Source: Desulfofalx alkaliphila DSM 12257
GTDB taxonomy: Bacteria; Bacillota; Desulfotomaculia; Desulfotomaculales; Desulfohalotomaculaceae
Direction: 5' to 3'
Length of the DNA stretch: 64,000 nt
NCBI RefSeq assembly: GCF_000711975.1
Contig: NZ_JONT01000004.1
Coordinates: 100,233 to 164,232 of the forward strand
A program made the position numbers and the translations under genes. This document shows, one piece after another, positions 8,850 through 18,718 of this stretch (within the stretch, counting starts at the first letter, position 1; the number at the start of each line of letters is the position of its first letter). The notes beneath the pieces are model-generated. The model searched no databases, was not told where the DNA came from, and saw only the letters and a list, made by a program, of their open reading frames with translations.

Positions 8850-10835
8850 ATGGATGAACCACGAATATTACATAATTCCCATGATTTATTTTTTCGAGAC
8901 CCCTTTGGTGCTGTTAGGTGCGGCCAAAAAATAAAACTAAGTTTAGAAATATGCTCTGTATTGCCGCCGGATAAAGTTGTGTTACGCCTATGGAAGTACG
9001 GTACCACAGAAGAGAAGGTGCCCATGTATTTAGTAACGGGCATGGGAGATAAAATGATATTTAGCTGTGAAATAACAGCACCCCAATCCCCCGGTCTTCT
9101 TTGGTATTATTTTATAGTAACTTTGAATGGTGTTACCCTGTATTACGGTAACAATGGTGCAAACTTGGGGGGTAGTGGCCAGGTATACCGGCATCAACCT
9201 CCATCTTTCCAGGTGACCGTTTATAAAAAAGACTTATCCACACCCCATTGGTTTAAGGATGCGGTGATGTATCAAATTTTTGTAGATCGCTTTTTTAACG
9301 GTAACGAAGACGGTCAACTACTAAACCTGAAAAAAAGGTGTTATCTTTACGATCACTGGGAAGAGACGCCCTATTATAGAAAAGATCCGGAAACAGGGAA
9401 AACTGTATGTTTTGATTTTTTTGGAGGCAATCTTCTTGGGGTAATGAAAAAGTTGCCATACCTCAAGGATCTGGGCATAAACACCATCTATTTTAATCCT
9501 ATTTTTGAAGCCCCCAGTAATCACAAGTATGACACTGCGGATTATAAAAAAATAGATGCCATGTTTGGTGATAATGAGCTGTTTAAAGAACTTTGCCAAA
9601 GGGCCGGCAAAATGGGGATATCAATCATTCTTGACGGAGTTTTTAGCCACACAGGCAGCGATAGTATCTATTTTAATAAAGAGGGGCATTACCCGGAACT
9701 GGGCGCTTATCAATCTAAGGAATCTCCTTATTATTCATGGTATACTTTTTACAACTATCCCCATGAGTATGAGTGTTGGTGGGGTATAGACACCTTGCCT
9801 AACGTTAATGAAAATGATCCCTCATACCAGGATTTTATTATTTACAATAAAGACAGTGTATTAAGGCATTGGATGAAAACAGGTATTAAAGGTTGGCGTT
9901 TGGATGTGGTAGATGAGTTGCCGGGGCAGTTTGTCAAAAATTTTAGGAAAGTAATGAAAGAGATGGATGAGCAGTCGGTTCTGATAGGAGAGGTATGGGA
10001 AGATGCCTCCAATAAAATTAGCTATGGTGAAATGCGTGAGTATCTTTTGGGTGATGAATTAGATTCGGTAATGAACTACCCTTTAAGAGATATTTTACTT
10101 AGCTTTTTTTTGGGCCATGATAACGCTTGGCATACTCACCATCGGTTGATGAGTTTGTATGAAAACTATCCCCGGGAACATTTTTTTGCCACTATGAATA
10201 TGGTGGGTACCCACGACGTGCCGCGGGTGCTAACGCTGCTTGGTGATGCCCCCCCTGCCCACACCTTATCCAAGGAGGAACAGATTTGCTACAAGTTAAA
10301 TGAGCACCAAAAAGATTTGGCAATAAAAAGACTTAAAATGTTATCGCTTTTTCAAATGACCTTTCCGGGGGCCCCATGTATTTACTATGGTGATGAAGTT
10401 GGCATGGAAGGATATGGTGACCCCCTGTGCCGGGGCACTTATCCCTGGGGCAGCGAAAATAAACAGCTTTTAGCATGGTATAAAAAAATTATATTTCTAC
10501 GCAATACTTATGCCGTGTTACGAACAGGCAGCTGGATTTCCTTACCTATAGCAGACGATGTTTATGGTTATGTGAGGCTAATTAAGAATGGCAAAGATGT
10601 TTTTGGAAGGAAGCAGCCCAACAATACGGCACTGGTACTGTTTAACAGAAGTATTAATCGCAGAATAAATGTCAGTGTTGATGTTGGTAAATGGTGCAGC
10701 GATAAATTAACCGACATATTTACGAAGGAAAAATTAAGTATAAAAAAAGGGTTGTTAAATATATCTTTAGCACCTTTGGAAGGTAAATTACTAATCAAGG
10801 AAGTAACAAGCAGCCACGGAGGAAAGGATAATTAA
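8850..10835 (+). CDS. GH13 alpha-amylase family enzyme (neopullulanase/amylopullulanase-like)
   Basis: A 661-residue glycoside hydrolase with a roughly 120-residue N-terminal beta domain and a GH13 barrel. Catalytic residues are visible: Asp in G-W-R-L-D-V-V, Glu in L-I-G-E-V-W-E and Asp in G-T-H-D-V-P-R. No signal peptide is seen, so it probably trims or debranches glycogen or maltodextrins in the cytoplasm. The start is uncertain: ATG8850 has only a weak AAAGG upstream, while an in-frame TTG at 8820 would overlap glgP by 8 bases. The exact specificity (alpha-1,4 or alpha-1,6) cannot be read from sequence. Confidence 0.85.
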   Translation: MDEPRILHNSHDLFFRDPFGAVRCGQKIKLSLEICSVLPPDKVVLRLWKYGTTEEKVPMYLVTGMGDKMIFSCEITAPQSPGLLWYYFIVTLNGVTLYYGNNGANLGGSGQVYRHQPPSFQVTVYKKDLSTPHWFKDAVMYQIFVDRFFNGNEDGQLLNLKKRCYLYDHWEETPYYRKDPETGKTVCFDFFGGNLLGVMKKLPYLKDLGINTIYFNPIFEAPSNHKYDTADYKKIDAMFGDNELFKELCQRAGKMGISIILDGVFSHTGSDSIYFNKEGHYPELGAYQSKESPYYSWYTFYNYPHEYECWWGIDTLPNVNENDPSYQDFIIYNKDSVLRHWMKTGIKGWRLDVVDELPGQFVKNFRKVMKEMDEQSVLIGEVWEDASNKISYGEMREYLLGDELDSVMNYPLRDILLSFFLGHDNAWHTHHRLMSLYENYPREHFFATMNMVGTHDVPRVLTLLGDAPPAHTLSKEEQICYKLNEHQKDLAIKRLKMLSLFQMTFPGAPCIYYGDEVGMEGYGDPLCRGTYPWGSENKQLLAWYKKIIFLRNTYAVLRTGSWISLPIADDVYGYVRLIKNGKDVFGRKQPNNTALVLFNRSINRRINVSVDVGKWCSDKLTDIFTKEKLSIKKGLLNISLAPLEGKLLIKEVTSSHGGKDN

Positions 10836-12361
10836 TGACTGGCGTTAGAACTTGCGGAATATTACTGCACCCCACTTCATTACCCTCTAGGTATGGTATA
10901 GGGGACTTGGGGGCCAATGCCTATAAGTTTGTTGATTTTTTACACAACAGTAAGCAAAGTATATGGCAAATACTGCCGCTAAATCCGGTGGGTTACGGGG
11001 AATCCCCTTACCAAAGCCCCTCTGCCTTTGCCGGCAATCCCATGTTAATTTCTTTAGACAAATTAGTAGAGCAGGGGTATTTATCAGCACAATGTATATC
11101 AAAGGTGCCAATCTTTAATTACCAACAGATAGAGTTTGAAAAAGTAAAAAACTTTAAAGAATATTGGCTTAAAAAGGCATACGGCCGCTTTAAGAAGATG
11201 GAAAAACCCATGGAATATCAGCAGTTTATTGAAATGCACAGACCTTGGCTGGGTAGTTTTGCCGCCTTTATGGCCCTGAAGGAACATTTTAAAGGACTGG
11301 CTTGGAATTGCTGGCCCCAAGAGATAGCTTTGAGAAGCGAAACTGCGCTTAAGTACTATCAAAATCTACTAGATGACCAAATACAGTATCACTATTTTTT
11401 GCAATATCTTTTCTTTAGCCAATGGGAAGAGTTAAAAGACTATGCAAATAAAAAAGGAATAAGAATTGTTGGTGATTTACCCATTTATGTCTCCTTTGAC
11501 AGCAGTGATACTTGGGCTAATCCAGACTTGTTTGATTTAGATGAGAAAAACAACCCTGTAACAGTGGCAGGGGTGCCGCCTGATTATTTTAGCTCCACAG
11601 GTCAACTCTGGGGTAACCCAATTTATAATTGGGAGCAAATGGTCAAGGACGATTTTAAATGGTGGCGCAAGCGATTTGAAACGCTGTTAAAACTGGTGGA
11701 TATTATCAGAATAGATCACTTTAGGGGGTTTGAATCCTATTGGGAGGTGCCGGCAGGGGAGAAGACCGCCATTAACGGTCGTTGGGTAAAGGCACCGGGC
11801 GATAAATTGTTCTTAAGGGTTCGTGAATATTTGGAAGACCTGCCGGTAATAGCTGAAGATTTAGGTATTATTACCCCTGAGGTGACAGCATTAAAGGATA
11901 AATATAATTTTCCCGGCATGAGAGTGATGCAATTTGCCTTTGAAAGTAATGATGTCAGACAATTTTCACCCTATTATCATCTTGAGAATGAGGCCGTCTA
12001 TACCGGCACCCACGATAATGATACCATGTTAGGTTGGTATAAAGGAACTTTGAAAAATAATCCCCAACTCATCAAGCAAATATCCAGATATTTGGATTTG
12101 GGAAAATGCGCCAATGATTCTGACATTTGCTGGCGGTTTATTGAAATTACTTACCAAAGTAAGGCTAATATGGCGGTGGTGCCTTTGCAGGATATACTCT
12201 GCTTAGATACCGATGCCAGAATGAATTATCCCGGAACAGTGGGCGGGAACTGGCGATGGCGCTTTTCAGAAGGGGTACTAAATGAGGAATTAGAAGAAAA
12301 ATTAAGTGACTTAGCTCTCTATTACAATAGAATACCAAATAGCGAAACCCATAAAAGTTAA
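10835..12361 (+). CDS. malQ: 4-alpha-glucanotransferase (amylomaltase)
   Basis: GH77 disproportionating enzyme of 508 residues, moving glucan segments between maltodextrins. Family motifs are clear: G-D-L-P-I-Y-V near residue 213, R-I-D-H-F-R-G-F, A-E-D-L-G and G-T-H-D-N-D-T, which hold the catalytic Asp, Glu and Asp. Its ATG shares one base with the amylase stop (TAATG), and CGGAGG precedes it, so the two are translationally coupled. Last gene of the glycogen operon. Confidence 0.95.
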   Translation: MTGVRTCGILLHPTSLPSRYGIGDLGANAYKFVDFLHNSKQSIWQILPLNPVGYGESPYQSPSAFAGNPMLISLDKLVEQGYLSAQCISKVPIFNYQQIEFEKVKNFKEYWLKKAYGRFKKMEKPMEYQQFIEMHRPWLGSFAAFMALKEHFKGLAWNCWPQEIALRSETALKYYQNLLDDQIQYHYFLQYLFFSQWEELKDYANKKGIRIVGDLPIYVSFDSSDTWANPDLFDLDEKNNPVTVAGVPPDYFSSTGQLWGNPIYNWEQMVKDDFKWWRKRFETLLKLVDIIRIDHFRGFESYWEVPAGEKTAINGRWVKAPGDKLFLRVREYLEDLPVIAEDLGIITPEVTALKDKYNFPGMRVMQFAFESNDVRQFSPYYHLENEAVYTGTHDNDTMLGWYKGTLKNNPQLIKQISRYLDLGKCANDSDICWRFIEITYQSKANMAVVPLQDILCLDTDARMNYPGTVGGNWRWRFSEGVLNEELEEKLSDLALYYNRIPNSETHKS

Positions 12362-12402
12362 CTGCTACAGAAGCCTCAATACAAAAAAATACATATAAGC
12401 AA

Positions 12403-12431
12403 TTGCATCACAACATCATAACAGATATAAT
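12403..12431 (+). promoter_or_regulatory. Promoter upstream of miaB
   Basis: TTGCAT and TATAAT are separated by exactly 17 bases. No terminator is visible after malQ, so read-through from the glycogen operon is also possible. Confidence 0.55.
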
Positions 12432-12462
12432 GTAGTAGATTGTCTGGAAGAGGATGAAAATA

Positions 12463-13803
12463 ATGGTACATAAGTGTAAGGGTAAATACCACATTATTGT
12501 GTTTGGTTGTCAAATGTCTGAGCATGACTCTGAAGTGATAGCAGGTCAACTTGAGGAAATGGGCTACCTACATACTGCAGAGCAAAGCGAAGCTGATATT
12601 ATACTATTAGTAACCTGTTGTGTGCGAGAAACAGCCGAAAACAAGGTTTGGGGTCTGTTGGGACGATTGCGTAAGTTAAAACAAAATAAGCCGGATTTGG
12701 TTATCGGGGTAAGCGGTTGTTTGCCCCAACAAAAGGACATGGGAAAGAACATAAAGCAACGATTTCCCCATGTTGATTTAATTTTTGGCACCCATAACAT
12801 TCATGAACTGCCAAGATTAATAAATCAATTAAAAGAAAGCCAAGAAACGGTATTAGAGATTTGGTCCCAAGCGGACACCGTTAAAGAAGGTGTACCTGTA
12901 CGCAGGGCCCCGGGCATAAAAGCCTGGGTAACGATCATGTATGGCTGTAATAATTTTTGTACGTATTGTATTGTTCCATATGTTCGCGGCCGGGAGAGAA
13001 GTCGTAAACCAGAAGATATAATATTAGAAATTGAGGAATTGGTACAGCAGGGGTATAAAGATATTACCTTGTTGGGTCAAAACGTAAATTCCTATGGCAA
13101 GGATTTTACAAAACCCTTTGATTTTGCGGATTTATTATTGAGATTAAATCAAATAGAGGGATTGGAAAGGCTGCGCTACACAACCTCGCACCCCAGGGAT
13201 TTTACCGATAAGCTGATTGATGTGGTTGCCCAATGTGATAGGGTCTGTGAAAATTTTCACTTGCCTGTGCAAGCAGGCAGCAATCGCATCTTAAAGAAAA
13301 TGAATCGAGGCTATAGCAGGGAAGAATACTTAGAATTGATAAATAAAATAAGAGATAGGGTTCCTAAGGCCAGTATTACCACAGACATTATGGTGGGTTT
13401 TCCCGGTGAAACCGATGAAGACTTTGAGGACACCATGGATATAGTACGCCAAGTAAAATATGACAGTGCCTTTACCTTTGTGTACAACATTCGTAAAGGC
13501 ACACCGGCAGCTAAAATGCCGGATCAGGTACCTGAAAATATAAAAACAGAACGTATTCAAAAATTAATAGCCCTGCAAAATGAAATATCTTTGGCCAATA
13601 ACCAGGCCCTTGTGGGCGAAATAGAAGAAGTGTTGGTTGAAGGTCCTACAAAAAATAACGATAATAAAATTGGTGGCAGAAGCCGCACCAATAAACTTGT
13701 TATTTTTACCGGTGGCAATAATTTAACCGGAAAAATAGTGCCTGTTAAAATTAAAGCCGGTCATCTTACTCACTTAGAAGGAGATTATTATGATGGGAGG
13801 TGA
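12463..13803 (+). CDS. miaB: tRNA-2-methylthio-N6-dimethylallyladenosine synthase
   Basis: Radical SAM methylthiotransferase that adds the 2-methylthio group to i6A37 of tRNAs reading UNN codons. The 446-residue protein shows the UPF0004 domain with cysteines in F-G-C-Q-M, T-C-C-V-R and S-G-C-L-P for one Fe-S cluster. The radical-SAM motif C-N-N-F-C-T-Y-C follows, then a C-terminal TRAM domain. ATG12463 is preferred over ATG12454 because the GGAAGAGG site would abut the first. MiaA, which makes its substrate, is encoded 9 kb downstream. Confidence 0.95.
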   Translation: MVHKCKGKYHIIVFGCQMSEHDSEVIAGQLEEMGYLHTAEQSEADIILLVTCCVRETAENKVWGLLGRLRKLKQNKPDLVIGVSGCLPQQKDMGKNIKQRFPHVDLIFGTHNIHELPRLINQLKESQETVLEIWSQADTVKEGVPVRRAPGIKAWVTIMYGCNNFCTYCIVPYVRGRERSRKPEDIILEIEELVQQGYKDITLLGQNVNSYGKDFTKPFDFADLLLRLNQIEGLERLRYTTSHPRDFTDKLIDVVAQCDRVCENFHLPVQAGSNRILKKMNRGYSREEYLELINKIRDRVPKASITTDIMVGFPGETDEDFEDTMDIVRQVKYDSAFTFVYNIRKGTPAAKMPDQVPENIKTERIQKLIALQNEISLANNQALVGEIEEVLVEGPTKNNDNKIGGRSRTNKLVIFTGGNNLTGKIVPVKIKAGHLTHLEGDYYDGR

Positions 13804-13811
13804 AGCTTAAA

Positions 13812-14207
13812 ATGTCACAAGCTATTATGGATCAAGCTTTAGAATTGGGAAGACGCATTTCTGAATCCGCTGAGTTCAAAGCAGTGCAGGAGAAGGAGAA
13901 AAATATGCTCCAAGATGAGGCTGCCCAAAAGCTTTTAAAAGAATTTCAAGAATTACAGCAGAAAAACCAGCAAAAACAAATGCAGGGCAAACAAATTACG
14001 CCAGAGGATATTAAGGAATTTGAAGCAATGGAACTAAAGATGCTTGAAAATCCTTTTATTAAAGATTTCTCTGAAGCACAAAACGCATTTCAAAATTTGC
14101 TGAACACTGTCAATCAAACTATTAATAAGGCAATGTTGTCAGCCAGGGACGAACAACAACAGTGTACATCTTGTTCCACTTGTTCCCCTACCGGTGATTG
14201 CCAGTAA
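13812..14207 (+). CDS. YlbF/YmcA family protein with Cys-rich tail
   Basis: A 131-residue, strongly helical protein of the YlbF/YmcA (DUF964) family. In Bacillus, members form an Fe-S complex that tunes RNase Y and development. The C-terminus carries C-T-S-C-S-T-C-S-P-T-G-D-C, four cysteines that could bind metal or Fe-S. The GGGAGGTGA ribosome binding site overlaps the miaB stop, so it is coupled to miaB. The function in this organism is not known. Confidence 0.8.
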   Translation: MSQAIMDQALELGRRISESAEFKAVQEKEKNMLQDEAAQKLLKEFQELQQKNQQKQMQGKQITPEDIKEFEAMELKMLENPFIKDFSEAQNAFQNLLNTVNQTINKAMLSARDEQQQCTSCSTCSPTGDCQ

Positions 14208-14232
14208 TTGCCGGTTGGTTTTCGGTATTAAG

Positions 14233-14270
14233 AAAAGGGTGCTGTTTATAGGCATCCTTTTTTTATTTTT
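14233..14270 (+). terminator. Terminator after miaB-ylbF
   Basis: AAAAGGGTGCT pairs with GGCATCCTTTT (two G-U pairs), followed by a T-rich run. It separates this pair from mutS. Confidence 0.8.
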
Positions 14271-14307
14271 ATTGACGGACGTCATGCTTTTTTATACCTG
14301 CATTCTT

Positions 14308-14335
14308 TTGCCCTTGACAAATGCTGTGATATAAT
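14308..14335 (+). promoter_or_regulatory. Possible mutS promoter
   Basis: TATAAT (14330-14335) with TTGCCC 16 bases upstream. A perfect TTGACA at 14314 is only 10 bases from this -10 and cannot serve as its -35. Confidence 0.4.
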
Positions 14336-14355
14336 GGCAATAGGGGGAATGTATA

Positions 14356-16968
14356 GTGACGTTAACACCAATGATGCAACAGTTTTTACGTATAAAAGAG
14401 CAGTACCCTGATTGTGTTTTGTTTTTTCGTTTAGGTGATTTCTATGAAATGTTTTTTGACGATGCAGTGTTAGCTTCCCGTGTTTTGGAAATTACGCTTA
14501 CTTCAAGGGACGGTGGCAGTCAACGGGTGCCCATGTGCGGAGTGCCCCACCATTCTGTTAATTCCTATATTGCTAAAATGATCTCCCATGGTTATAAAGT
14601 TGCCATGTGTGACCAAGTGGAAGATCCCAAAGTTGCCAAAGGGATTGTAAAACGAGAGGTGACCAGGGTAATAACACCAGGAACTGTAATTGATGGGCAA
14701 CTATTGGAGGACAAACAAAACAATTATATTGCTGCAGTTTTCTCTGATCAAAGGGGATTTGGTATCGCCTTTGCCGATATTAGCACCGGGGAATTTATGA
14801 TAACTGAAATAAGCGGCGCCAATGGCAGTGAAACTTTACTGGAGGAATTGGGGCGTATACAACCCGCAGAATTATTGCTGCCTGACATTCTAGAAGAAGA
14901 CAAGATAATATTTAGTATTAAAAATATTTGTTCACCGCTAATAAGCTTTTACACTCCAAGAATTGTAGATGAGAATAAATATATATACCAACAGTTTGGG
15001 CAAGAAAATTTAGAGAGTTTGGGTTTACCTAACCACGCCAACTGTTTAAGGGCTGCCAATGAATTGTTAAACTTTTTACATAATACACAAATGCGCAGCT
15101 TAAGTCATATTAGGAAAATTGAGTATTTTTCAACTAATCAATACATGATGTTAGATACATCCGCCAGAAGGAATCTTGAATTAACAAAAACCCTCTTGCA
15201 TGGAGAAAAAAAGGGCAGTTTGCTTTGGGTGCTCGATCACACAGCCACCGCAATGGGCGGTAGAATGTTAAAGAAATGGATTGAGCAGCCTCTGCTGGAC
15301 ATCAAGAGCATCAATGCCCGTTTAGATGGTGTAGAACAATTCACCAAAGATATTTTCCTTAGGGAAGATTTAAAACAATTATTAAGTCAGGTTTATGACC
15401 TTGAGAGACTTACCACCCGGGTGGCATATGGAACAGCCAATGCCAGAGATTTAATTTCTTTAAAAAACTCGCTGTCTGTACTGCCGAAAATTAAGTCTTT
15501 ATTAATAAACAATCAAGCCATGCTATTGTGTAAAAGTGCAGCTGAAATAGATACCCTGGATGATTTAGTCGAACTGCTGGAGACGGGGTTAAAGGATGAC
15601 CCTCCTGTTGGAATAAGGGAGGGAGAGATAATCAAGGAGGGCTACAGTCAAGAAGTAGATACCCTTCGCAAAGCCTCAACTGACGGACGAAAATGGCTGG
15701 CCCAGTTAGAATCCAAAGAAAGGCAGCGCACCGGCATTAAATCGTTAAAAATTGGTTTTAACAAAGTATTTGGTTATTATATTGAGGTTACCAAAAGCAA
15801 CATTAATGCTGTTCCGGAAGAATATCAACGCCGCCAGACCTTAGCCAATGCCGAACGCTATATTACACCCCAATTAAAGGAATACGAAGAAATGATATTG
15901 GGTGCCCAAGATAAGTTGGTGGAGCTTGAATACCAGCTATTCATCCAAATAAGGGATAGTGTTGCTCGGGAAATTTCACGAATACAGAAAAGCGCTGAAG
16001 CGGTGTCCAAGATAGATGTGATGGTATCACTGGCTGAAATTGCAGTAAAGTATAATTATGTAAGACCCCAGGTAAATGATAGTGGTAAAATTCACATAAA
16101 GGAAGGGCGCCACCCAGTGGTTGAATTATCATTGGAAGACGGTCAATTTGTTCCAAACGATACATTAATGGATAATGATGGGAACACTCTTCTATTAATA
16201 ACAGGACCTAACATGGGTGGAAAAAGCACATATCAGCGTCAGGTGGCCTTAATTACACTGATGGCACAAATGGGGAGCTTTGTTCCTGCCAGTGAGGCTG
16301 AAATAGGTGTAACTGACCGCATTTTTGCTCGGGTAGGAGCCTCCGATGACCTGGCGTCAGGTAAAAGCACCTTTATGATGGAAATGCACGAGTGTAAGAA
16401 TGCATTAAAAAACGCCACCAAAAACAGTTTAGTGATCATCGACGAATTGGGTCGGGGCACCTCAAATCTAGAAGGAATGGCCATTGCACAGGCGGTAATT
16501 GAATATTTACATGATGAGATAGGGTGCCGCACACTTTTTTCTACTCATTATCATGAATTAGCAGAAATGGAGTCTAATCTAAGCAATTTTAAGAATTATG
16601 CTGCGGCAGTGGAAGAAAAGGGAGATAACGTTGTTTTCTTGCACCGGATTGTACCTGGCAGAGCAAGTAAAAGTTATGGTGTTCACTGTGCAAGACTTGC
16701 AGGACTGCCAATGGTGGTGGTGGATAGGGCAAACCGCCTGCTTGTGGACTTAGAAATATATCGTCAGGCAGCGGAAGAGGTAATTTCCGGTGGAAGCCAA
16801 ACTGCCACAGCAAAGGAAGAGGTTCAAACACAATTATTTTGTTGCAGTCCCGAAGCAGCAGAGCTGCTCGATGAAATTTCAGAGTTAGATCTACTAAATA
16901 CTACACCACTGGAGGCATTAAATCAATTATTTATAATTCAGAAAAAAATAAGAAACATAAAACAATAA
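14356..16968 (+). CDS. mutS: DNA mismatch repair protein MutS
   Basis: Mismatch-recognition ATPase of 870 residues. The N-terminal domain has the G-D-F-Y-E-M-F-F mismatch-binding motif (about residues 28-35). The ATPase has Walker A T-G-P-N-M-G-G-K-S-T (about 616-625), Walker B D-E-L-G-R-G-T-S, and S-T-H-Y-H-E-L. The GTG start follows GGGGG at 8 bases. It is separated from mutL by two genes of the hydantoinase and deacetylase families. Confidence 0.97.
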   Translation: MTLTPMMQQFLRIKEQYPDCVLFFRLGDFYEMFFDDAVLASRVLEITLTSRDGGSQRVPMCGVPHHSVNSYIAKMISHGYKVAMCDQVEDPKVAKGIVKREVTRVITPGTVIDGQLLEDKQNNYIAAVFSDQRGFGIAFADISTGEFMITEISGANGSETLLEELGRIQPAELLLPDILEEDKIIFSIKNICSPLISFYTPRIVDENKYIYQQFGQENLESLGLPNHANCLRAANELLNFLHNTQMRSLSHIRKIEYFSTNQYMMLDTSARRNLELTKTLLHGEKKGSLLWVLDHTATAMGGRMLKKWIEQPLLDIKSINARLDGVEQFTKDIFLREDLKQLLSQVYDLERLTTRVAYGTANARDLISLKNSLSVLPKIKSLLINNQAMLLCKSAAEIDTLDDLVELLETGLKDDPPVGIREGEIIKEGYSQEVDTLRKASTDGRKWLAQLESKERQRTGIKSLKIGFNKVFGYYIEVTKSNINAVPEEYQRRQTLANAERYITPQLKEYEEMILGAQDKLVELEYQLFIQIRDSVAREISRIQKSAEAVSKIDVMVSLAEIAVKYNYVRPQVNDSGKIHIKEGRHPVVELSLEDGQFVPNDTLMDNDGNTLLLITGPNMGGKSTYQRQVALITLMAQMGSFVPASEAEIGVTDRIFARVGASDDLASGKSTFMMEMHECKNALKNATKNSLVIIDELGRGTSNLEGMAIAQAVIEYLHDEIGCRTLFSTHYHELAEMESNLSNFKNYAAAVEEKGDNVVFLHRIVPGRASKSYGVHCARLAGLPMVVVDRANRLLVDLEIYRQAAEEVISGGSQTATAKEEVQTQLFCCSPEAAELLDEISELDLLNTTPLEALNQLFIIQKKIRNIKQ

Positions 16969-17032
16969 TCCCACTTTCTATATGTAATATGATAAACTAA
17001 TGAATTAATGTTAGGGTAACGGAGGTGTACCG

Positions 17033-18718
17033 GTGTACATTGGCATAGATGTAGGAGGAACCAGCACCGATGCAGTTTTATTATCAAGCGGAAGGGTGCA
17101 GAAAACGGCAAAGGTATATAACACTCCTAATTTAATGACTTCACTGCTACAGGCCCTAGACTCTGTATTAACAGGTGTTTCGGCCACTGAAGTAAAAAGA
17201 GTGGTGCTTTCAACCACTATGATTACTAATTTAATAGCAGAACAAAAGTATCACCCTGTTGCGTTGTTGTTAATGCCCGGTCCAGGATGTAAACTTTATA
17301 AATTCAGGGACGCCGATGTGCACATACTTAAGGGCGCCATCGATTATCGCGGCCGTGAAATAAGGCCCCTGGATGAGCAAGAGGTACTGCAGGCGATTAA
17401 AGAGGTGGAATCCAAAGGTTATAGTAAAGTTGCGGTTGTGGGTAAATTTTCCACCCGTAACAATATTCACGAAATAAAGGTAGCTGAAATAATAAAATCA
17501 CAAAAGCCACATTGGCAGGTAGATATGGGCCACGTGGCTGGGGGGCAATTAAACTTCCCCCGCAGAATAGCAACTACTATGCTAAATTGTGCCACTAAAG
17601 AAAAGTATAGTTACTTTGTGCAATCGGTGAAGGAAGCTTTGAATAAACGTAATATTGTTAATGCCCAAGTGTTTATATTAAAAGCCGATGGCGGAACAAT
17701 GACACTTGACAGTTCCGAGCAATCACCGGTAGAAACTATATTTTCGGGACCGGCTGCCAGCACTCTGGGGGTGCAAGCACTTACCCCAGCCGGTGAAACT
17801 TCACTGGTGGTGGATATCGGCGGTACCACAACAGATTTGGCACTGATTCTGTCTGGCCAGCCTTTATTATCCTCAAAGGGTGTAACATTGGGAGACGACC
17901 TGCTAACTCAAGTACGGGCCCTGGCAGTAAAATCAGTTCCCATTGGAGGCGACAGTGTAGTAGATCAAGTTGGCCAGGAGCTGATCATATATTCTGAAAG
18001 GATGGGCCCTCCCTATTGTCTCGGCGGTTCCTTCCCTACACCCTCTGATGCCTTAAATGTTATGGGGCTTACTAAACTAGGCGACATCGAAAGGTCATGG
18101 CAAGTAATGGAAGCCTTGGGTGAATCAATTAATATGTCTGCACTGGAAGTGGCCCGTAAAGTAATAAACCTAGTGGTTGATACCATAGCCATTGAAATAG
18201 AAAATATGTTTCTTGAATGGGAGCAAGAACCTGCCTACAGAATATGGGAAGTAATGCAGAAACGTAGAGTTAGACCCAAAAATGTGGTTGGGGTAGGTGG
18301 TGCCGCTGCCGGATTTGTGCCACAAATCGCCATTAGGGTTGGTGGAATGCCGGTATTACCTCTCTATACTTCATCTGCAAATGCCATAGGGGCTGCTGTA
18401 GCTAAACCAACATTGCAAATTACACTGCGTGCTGATACCGAACAAAATAAATTTAGTGTTGAAGAAGACGGTTATCAAGGCAGCATTAATGAACAGCCCT
18501 TTGGCAGTGAACAGGCTCTTAATTTAGCAAAGAGTTTGCTGGTAAAACGTTCTGAAAAAATGAATATCAGTGATGAAGTAAAGGACATTGAAGTAACCAG
18601 ACGGGACGTCTTTAATATTGTACGAAATATGGTGACCACCGGGCGTATTTACGATGTATGCGTACAAACTCCCCGGGGTATTCAATGGCATGTGGGAGCA
18701 GGGGGTAAGTTATTATGA
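17033..18718 (+). CDS. Hydantoinase/oxoprolinase family protein
   Basis: A 561-residue protein with the N-terminal ATPase-like start Y-I-G-I-D-V-G-G-T-S-T-D and a second V-V-D-I-G-G-T-T-T-D-L near residue 262. These are typical of the hydantoinase/oxoprolinase/acetone carboxylase beta-subunit superfamily. No partner B subunit (HyuB) lies next to it, so an ATP-dependent hydrolase or carboxylase reaction cannot be assumed. GTG follows CGGAGGTG. It overlaps the next gene by 4 bases (ATGA), so the two act together or at least are co-translated. Confidence 0.8.
   Translation: MYIGIDVGGTSTDAVLLSSGRVQKTAKVYNTPNLMTSLLQALDSVLTGVSATEVKRVVLSTTMITNLIAEQKYHPVALLLMPGPGCKLYKFRDADVHILKGAIDYRGREIRPLDEQEVLQAIKEVESKGYSKVAVVGKFSTRNNIHEIKVAEIIKSQKPHWQVDMGHVAGGQLNFPRRIATTMLNCATKEKYSYFVQSVKEALNKRNIVNAQVFILKADGGTMTLDSSEQSPVETIFSGPAASTLGVQALTPAGETSLVVDIGGTTTDLALILSGQPLLSSKGVTLGDDLLTQVRALAVKSVPIGGDSVVDQVGQELIIYSERMGPPYCLGGSFPTPSDALNVMGLTKLGDIERSWQVMEALGESINMSALEVARKVINLVVDTIAIEIENMFLEWEQEPAYRIWEVMQKRRVRPKNVVGVGGAAAGFVPQIAIRVGGMPVLPLYTSSANAIGAAVAKPTLQITLRADTEQNKFSVEEDGYQGSINEQPFGSEQALNLAKSLLVKRSEKMNISDEVKDIEVTRRDVFNIVRNMVTTGRIYDVCVQTPRGIQWHVGAGGKLL

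Noticed and set aside
14314..14335. TTGACA and TATAAT as a perfect mutS promoter
   Set aside because: The spacer is only 10 bases; a weaker TTGCCC at the proper distance is more plausible.
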